Origin: Pirellulaceae bacterium
Lineage (GTDB): Bacteria > Planctomycetota > Planctomycetia > Pirellulales > Pirellulaceae
Direction of reading: 5' to 3'
DNA length: 42,854 bases
Assembly: GCA_030748485.1 (NCBI GenBank)
Contig: JASMLW010000160.1
Location: 1 to 42,854, forward strand
The position numbers and the translations under genes are program-made. Positions 39,198-42,854 of the stretch are shown here, one piece after another. The first letter of the stretch is position 1. Each line of letters begins with the position of its first letter. The notes under the pieces are model-generated. The model made no database searches. It saw only the letters and a program-made list of their open reading frames with translations, and had not been told where the DNA came from.

Positions 39198-41187
39198 AGA
39201 GCGGCAGGTGGCGATAGTAGACTTCGAGCGAGCAAACGGAGAGGGCCGTCATATAGATGCGGCCGCCCGAACTGGCGTGGGGACCGCGGGGGTCCCAACT
39301 GCCCGCCATATGGCCTCGGCGACGTTGCGTGTTGACCAGGATGTCACGCATTTGCAGATTCCACTTCTTCCACATCGGCCCACCGATGTGGTGCATTGTT
39401 TGCGTGCCGTAGTACCAGTAGTAGATGTTGGGCCGCTTCTCGCTGGGGAGGTGGTTATCGATCAACCAGCCAGCGCCTTCCATCAACCCGGGCTCGTCCA
39501 TCCGCCAGCCGTTGTAGATGCGGCAGAGCAGGGCTTCGGCGGTCATCGCATCGGTCGGAGGCCGACCGCGTTGGTAGGAGTAAAGGGCGCCGTTTTGTCG
39601 CTGCACGGTGTCCAAGTAGTGATCGGCCAGCGCGAACGACTCGGCTGGCACTTCAAGATTTGCGGCCCGCGCGCTCTGCAGCGCCATCAATTGCCAGCCC
39701 AGCACGCTGGTGTCGCCCGCTTCGCCGGGTCGGTATCGCCAGCCGCCGGCCGGGTGTTGAGCTTTGACGATGAACTCGACCGCCTTTTGAGCCGGCTCTC
39801 GCAGCTTTTCGTCGCCCGTCATCAGAAAGGCTTCGCAGAGCACGATGGTCGCTTGTCCGTGCGCGTACATGCCGGAGTTTCCGCGCGAGTTGACTCGCAA
39901 ATCGCCGTCATCGCCTTGGTTCTCCACCATCCACCGCAGCCCGCGCGCGACGTTGTCCTTGTACTTGCCGACGAAGTGCGTTTGCCCGGCTCCGAGAAAC
40001 GGCAACAGCGTCAGCGCGGTGCCGGCCGAATCGCTATGAAGTCCCGTGCCGTTGCAAGTGCAACCGCCACGTTTGTTGAACGCGTGGAGGCTCCAGCTGC
40101 CGTTTGCGTTTTGGTGAATCGACAACCAGCGGAGTCCGCGGGCGACAGCCGCTTCGGTAAGCGTCGTGCCGCCCTCTTTCTGAATCATCTCAACTCGAAT
40201 TCGCGGATCGCGGGCGGCCAACGTGCGGCGGAGTTCACCGGCCTGCCGTATCTCACTCTTCACAATGTCGAGGGACGGCAACTTCGGTTCGTTGGCGTTG
40301 GGATCGAGTCGCAACTCCCGCGCATCTTGATCGGCGCGGACCAGCGCCTCGCGAGTGTCCTTGTTGTCGAGGTCGACTTGAGGCGGTATGGGCAAGTCAA
40401 AATCGACGGCCTCTTCCGGTGACGCCTCGATGATGTTGCCGCCTTCACGCACATCCTTGCTGGCCGTCGTCGACAGCGTGATCAATCGCTCATCCTGCTC
40501 GTCGTGCAGATGCCAGATTCCGAGCAGGGTGAGCAAGACGAGATGGATCAGCAAACTGATCACCCAGGCCGGCGTGTCCTTCAACATGGCCCGCGCCCAG
40601 GCGTTTGTCGTCGCAGCTCGCGCAGTGGCGCCGCGACGACGACGACGTCGTCGGGCGGGTCGAGGTTGAGTGTCGGGTGACGTCGGCACGGGCGGCGGAG
40701 CCGCGGTGGGCGGCGTCGGCGCAGCCGGGTCGATGCGGCGCTCCGATCGCTCGCTGCGGCGTTCCGTCCGGGACTCCGCCGGAGCGGCAGCCTGCGCTCG
40801 ATCGAGCAACCGACGCGCCTCGCGCTCTTGCTGCTCGGACAACTCGATCGTCGTTCCGCAGCGCCAACAGTCGGCCAACAACAGCCACAAGCGGATCGTC
40901 ATCGGCGATTGGCACTCGGGGCAACCGCACATCAACACATTGCCGTTGAGCCAGATAGAGTGCTCGGCGGTGGGAGACAAAGGAGCTGCCGCCACCTGCA
41001 CTTCTTCGTCAACGAGTGCGTCCCAGCCGGCCTGGTCGTCCGCCATTTGAGAGATCTCGGGCAACGGTTCGGTCGACTCGAGATCAAAGTAACTCGACGC
41101 GGAGGACTCCCCGCTCCCGCTCGTGGTGAGCGGTGTGAGGGTGAACCCGTCGGCGGTGGAATCGAATGTTGAGTCTTGGGTGGCCAT
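39172..41187 (-). CDS. Membrane-anchored prenyltransferase/squalene-cyclase-repeat protein with zinc ribbon
   Basis: 671 aa. Residues 1-75 are acidic and disordered; a zinc ribbon follows (C87, C89, C92, then C107 and C110); then a Glu/Arg-rich region with an arginine run; one transmembrane helix at about 206-225 (WVISLLIHLVLLTLLGIW); and a C-terminal alpha/alpha-barrel repeat domain of the squalene-hopene-cyclase/prenyltransferase type, seen in repeated G-LRWL and QN-NGSWSLHAF, LRWMVENQGDDGDLR, FIVKAQHPAGGWRY motifs. The DxDD cyclase motif is not apparent, so cyclase activity is doubtful. The zinc ribbon lies on the cytosolic side and the repeats outside if the topology is simple. The last 26 bp overlap the glycosidase-like remnant. 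Confidence 0.87.
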   Translation of the reverse strand: MATQDSTFDSTADGFTLTPLTTSGSGESSASSYFDLESTEPLPEISQMADDQAGWDALVDEEVQVAAAPLSPTAEHSIWLNGNVLMCGCPECQSPMTIRLWLLLADCWRCGTTIELSEQQEREARRLLDRAQAAAPAESRTERRSERSERRIDPAAPTPPTAAPPPVPTSPDTQPRPARRRRRRRGATARAATTNAWARAMLKDTPAWVISLLIHLVLLTLLGIWHLHDEQDERLITLSTTASKDVREGGNIIEASPEEAVDFDLPIPPQVDLDNKDTREALVRADQDARELRLDPNANEPKLPSLDIVKSEIRQAGELRRTLAARDPRIRVEMIQKEGGTTLTEAAVARGLRWLSIHQNANGSWSLHAFNKRGGCTCNGTGLHSDSAGTALTLLPFLGAGQTHFVGKYKDNVARGLRWMVENQGDDGDLRVNSRGNSGMYAHGQATIVLCEAFLMTGDEKLREPAQKAVEFIVKAQHPAGGWRYRPGEAGDTSVLGWQLMALQSARAANLEVPAESFALADHYLDTVQRQNGALYSYQRGRPPTDAMTAEALLCRIYNGWRMDEPGLMEGAGWLIDNHLPSEKRPNIYYWYYGTQTMHHIGGPMWKKWNLQMRDILVNTQRRRGHMAGSWDPRGPHASSGGRIYMTALSVCSLEVYYRHLPLFKQIELDE

Positions 41188-41493
41188 CGAGCGCCTTTGT
41201 GGTGGGGCCGGACCTTAGCCGCACCCCTTCAGTTTAACAACCCACAATTCCATGGCTCAATGAGCCCAAACTGTTACTGCCAAATCCGGGTGCGGGGACC
41301 GGGCACCGCCCGACCGCCCATTTTCGCTAGTCTCAGCCGTCGGCTGACGCGACAACGCCCGTTACAGACAGTACGATAGAGGCTCACATAGCAGGTTTTG
41401 GGCGGACGCGCCGGTTCGCCGCAGATCCGGTCTTTCATCTCCAAGTCCCCCGCGACAATCGTCCCATCGGCTGCGTTCATCGACGGAATTGCT
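41188..41493. other. Divergent spacer upstream of moxR
   Basis: 306 bp between the divergent prenyltransferase-like and moxR genes, which should hold both promoters. I could not place either with confidence. A small perfect inverted repeat CAGCCG-T-CGGCTG lies at 41336-41348. Confidence 0.4.
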
Positions 41494-42435
41494 ATGGCCA
41501 CTGGCCTTCAAAGCCTCGTTTCACGACTAGAATCCAACATCTGCCAAGTCGTTCTCGGCAAGGTCGAGATTGTGCGGATGTGCTTGGTGGGGTTGCTGGG
41601 GGGTGAGCATATTCTGCTGGAGGACGTTCCCGGCGTCGGCAAGACGCTGGTCGGCAAGGCCCTCGCCAAGAGCGTCTCCGGCGCGTTTTGCCGGCTGCAA
41701 TTCACGCCCGACCTGCTGCCGAGCGATATCCTCGGCAGCAGCGTGTTTGACACGTCTTCATCCGAATTCGTGTTTCACAACGGCCCGATCTTCGCCAACA
41801 TCGTCTTGGCGGACGAAGTGAATCGAGCGCCTCCACGCACGCAGAGCGCGATGCTTGAGGCGATGAGCGACGGGCAGGTCTCGGTCGATGGCGTCACGTA
41901 CGACCTGCCGCGGCCGTTCATGGTGATCGCCACGCAGAATCCGTACGAGTTCGAAGGGACGTATTCGCTGCCGGAAAGTCAACTCGATCGCTTTCTGCTG
42001 CGGATCGCGATGGGCTATCCCGATCGGGACAACGAGCGGCAAGTCCTACTCACCCACCGCTCGGGAGAACCCGTTCAGAATCTCGAGGCCGTGGCGACCG
42101 GCAAGCAAGTGCATTCGCTGCAGGAGTCGGTCCGTGAAGTTGCCGTGGAAGATTCGGTTGGCGAGTACCTGTTGGACATCGTGGAATCGACGAGGAATTG
42201 CGATGAGTTGCACGTCGGTGTGAGTACTCGTGGAGCGTTGAGTCTGTACCGAGCCGCGCAGGCCTGGGCGCTGATCGATGGACGCGACTACGTCGTGCCC
42301 GACGACGTGAAGCGTCTGGCGGTGCCTGTCTTGGCCCACCGCGTGATCTGCAAAGGCATCTTGCAGGGCGGCCAGCGAGAAGAAGTCGAGGGGATCATCG
42401 ATCGGCTGCTGGCGGCCACCCCCACACCCAATTAG
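41494..42435 (+). CDS. MoxR family AAA+ ATPase
   Basis: 313 aa. Walker A VPGVGKTLVGKAL (K50, T51), Walker B ANIVLADEVNRAPP (D107, E108), sensor ATQNPYEFEGTYSLPESQ with the arginine-containing LDRFLLRIAMG, and the C-terminal lid. MoxR ATPases assemble or activate protein complexes, commonly with adjacent DUF58 and VWA proteins, in the envelope stress or respiratory context. The ATG at 41494 is preferred over one at 41398, with GGAA just upstream. DUF58 begins 40 bp after the stop, so the two form the start of a typical moxR-DUF58 operon cut by the window edge. Confidence 0.95.
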   Translation: MATGLQSLVSRLESNICQVVLGKVEIVRMCLVGLLGGEHILLEDVPGVGKTLVGKALAKSVSGAFCRLQFTPDLLPSDILGSSVFDTSSSEFVFHNGPIFANIVLADEVNRAPPRTQSAMLEAMSDGQVSVDGVTYDLPRPFMVIATQNPYEFEGTYSLPESQLDRFLLRIAMGYPDRDNERQVLLTHRSGEPVQNLEAVATGKQVHSLQESVREVAVEDSVGEYLLDIVESTRNCDELHVGVSTRGALSLYRAAQAWALIDGRDYVVPDDVKRLAVPVLAHRVICKGILQGGQREEVEGIIDRLLAATPTPN

Positions 42436-42475
42436 CAGCGCTTGCAACTAGTAGCACGTGACGCGGGAGGCGATC

Positions 42476-42854
42476 TTGACCGTCCACGGTATCCGTCGAA
42501 TCTCGGTATGCCGCGAAGGTTGGTACCACCTGCTGGTGGTGTTGTTCATATTCGGCGGAGCCGTCCTCAGAGAGATCAACTTGCTGGTCGTGCTCGGAGG
42601 CGTGCTCGTCGCTCCGGCAATCTTCAACTGGCGAATTGTCGCGGCTACTCTCTACCGGCTTCGACTGAACCGCGGCGTGAGGTCGAGCGTTTTCGCCGGC
42701 GATGAATTCACGGTCGAGATGCAGATCGCCAATGAGCGTCCGATGTTGCCGAGTTGGGCGATCGTCGTTCAAGATCAAGTTCGCGGCGCGGGCGAACGCA
42801 AGGGTCAACGAGTGGAGGTCGTGTTGCCGTACGTCGCGCCGGGGGAGACTGCGC
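42476..42854 (+). CDS. DUF58 domain protein (partial, runs off window)
   Basis: Starts at TTG 42476 with GGGAGG 5 bp upstream; the frame stays open to the window end (126 residues visible). The N-terminus has two membrane helices (WYHLLVVLFIFGGAV and INLLVVLGGVLVAPA), then the beginning of the DUF58 region (VFAGDEFTVEMQIANERPMLPSWAIVV, VLPYVAPGE). DUF58 proteins are usual partners of MoxR ATPases. The rest of the gene and any VWA protein lie beyond the window. Confidence 0.8.
   Translation, partial: MTVHGIRRISVCREGWYHLLVVLFIFGGAVLREINLLVVLGGVLVAPAIFNWRIVAATLYRLRLNRGVRSSVFAGDEFTVEMQIANERPMLPSWAIVVQDQVRGAGERKGQRVEVVLPYVAPGETA

Overview
The window (42.9 kb, GC-rich, mixed gene orientation, long spacers) looks like chromosome from a planctomycete, most likely order Pirellulales. 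The evidence is family content: a prepilin-like DUF1559 protein with a C-terminal H-x9-DG motif, a DUF1501 protein, a coupled DUF1552 and DUF1592 (planctomycetal cytochrome) pair, a prenyltransferase-like repeat protein with a zinc ribbon and membrane anchor, a CHAT protein behind a signal peptide, and an ECF sigma factor paired with a membrane-anchored VWA protein. I saw no rRNA, tRNA, CRISPR array, transposase or integrase.

Layout. 0-6.3 kb: SWIM/WGR-containing ATP-dependent DNA ligase, DUF1559 protein plus small lipoprotein ending at a clear terminator, then a minus-strand NYN nuclease-lipase pair and a Gfo/Idh/MocA oxidoreductase divergent from it across a long inverted repeat. 6.3-9.6 kb: an orphan zinc-ribbon mini-ORF, a 5'-truncated PatG-like subtilase, rmlB and a small membrane protein. 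9.5-14.8 kb: VWA protein and its sigma factor, an SDR oxidoreductase and an exported unknown protein. 15-21.5 kb: two tandem amidohydrolase genes (three amidohydrolase-like domains), an unknown protein and a CNT nucleoside transporter. 21.5-22.1 kb: two abutting tandem-repeat arrays. 22.1-24.6 kb: an exported alpha/beta hydrolase, a C-terminal fragment of a C5-cytosine methyltransferase and an intact vsr. 24.8-31.2 kb: DUF1501, fatty-acid desaturase-like, DUF1552 and DUF1592 genes. 31.6-33.9 kb: pckA, a small lipoprotein and a possible micro-ORF. 34-41.2 kb: CHAT protein, GNAT/FemAB-like protein, a glycosidase-like remnant broken by a 29-bp duplication, and the prenyltransferase-like protein. 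41.5 kb to the end: moxR and the start of a DUF58 gene.

Functional links visible here are the sigma/VWA pair, the amidohydrolase pair, DUF1592-DUF1552, and moxR-DUF58. The most unusual material is non-coding or decaying: a 124-136 bp nested palindromic element in three copies (plus a related core-only copy), one copy supplying the vsr stop codon; two different repeat arrays lying side by side; and four broken or orphaned gene pieces (PatG-like protease, methyltransferase, zinc ribbon, glycosidase-like). I did not find a complete, clearly novel multi-gene system. The best leads are the repeat family and the amidohydrolase set, in which only one of three domains keeps its metal site.
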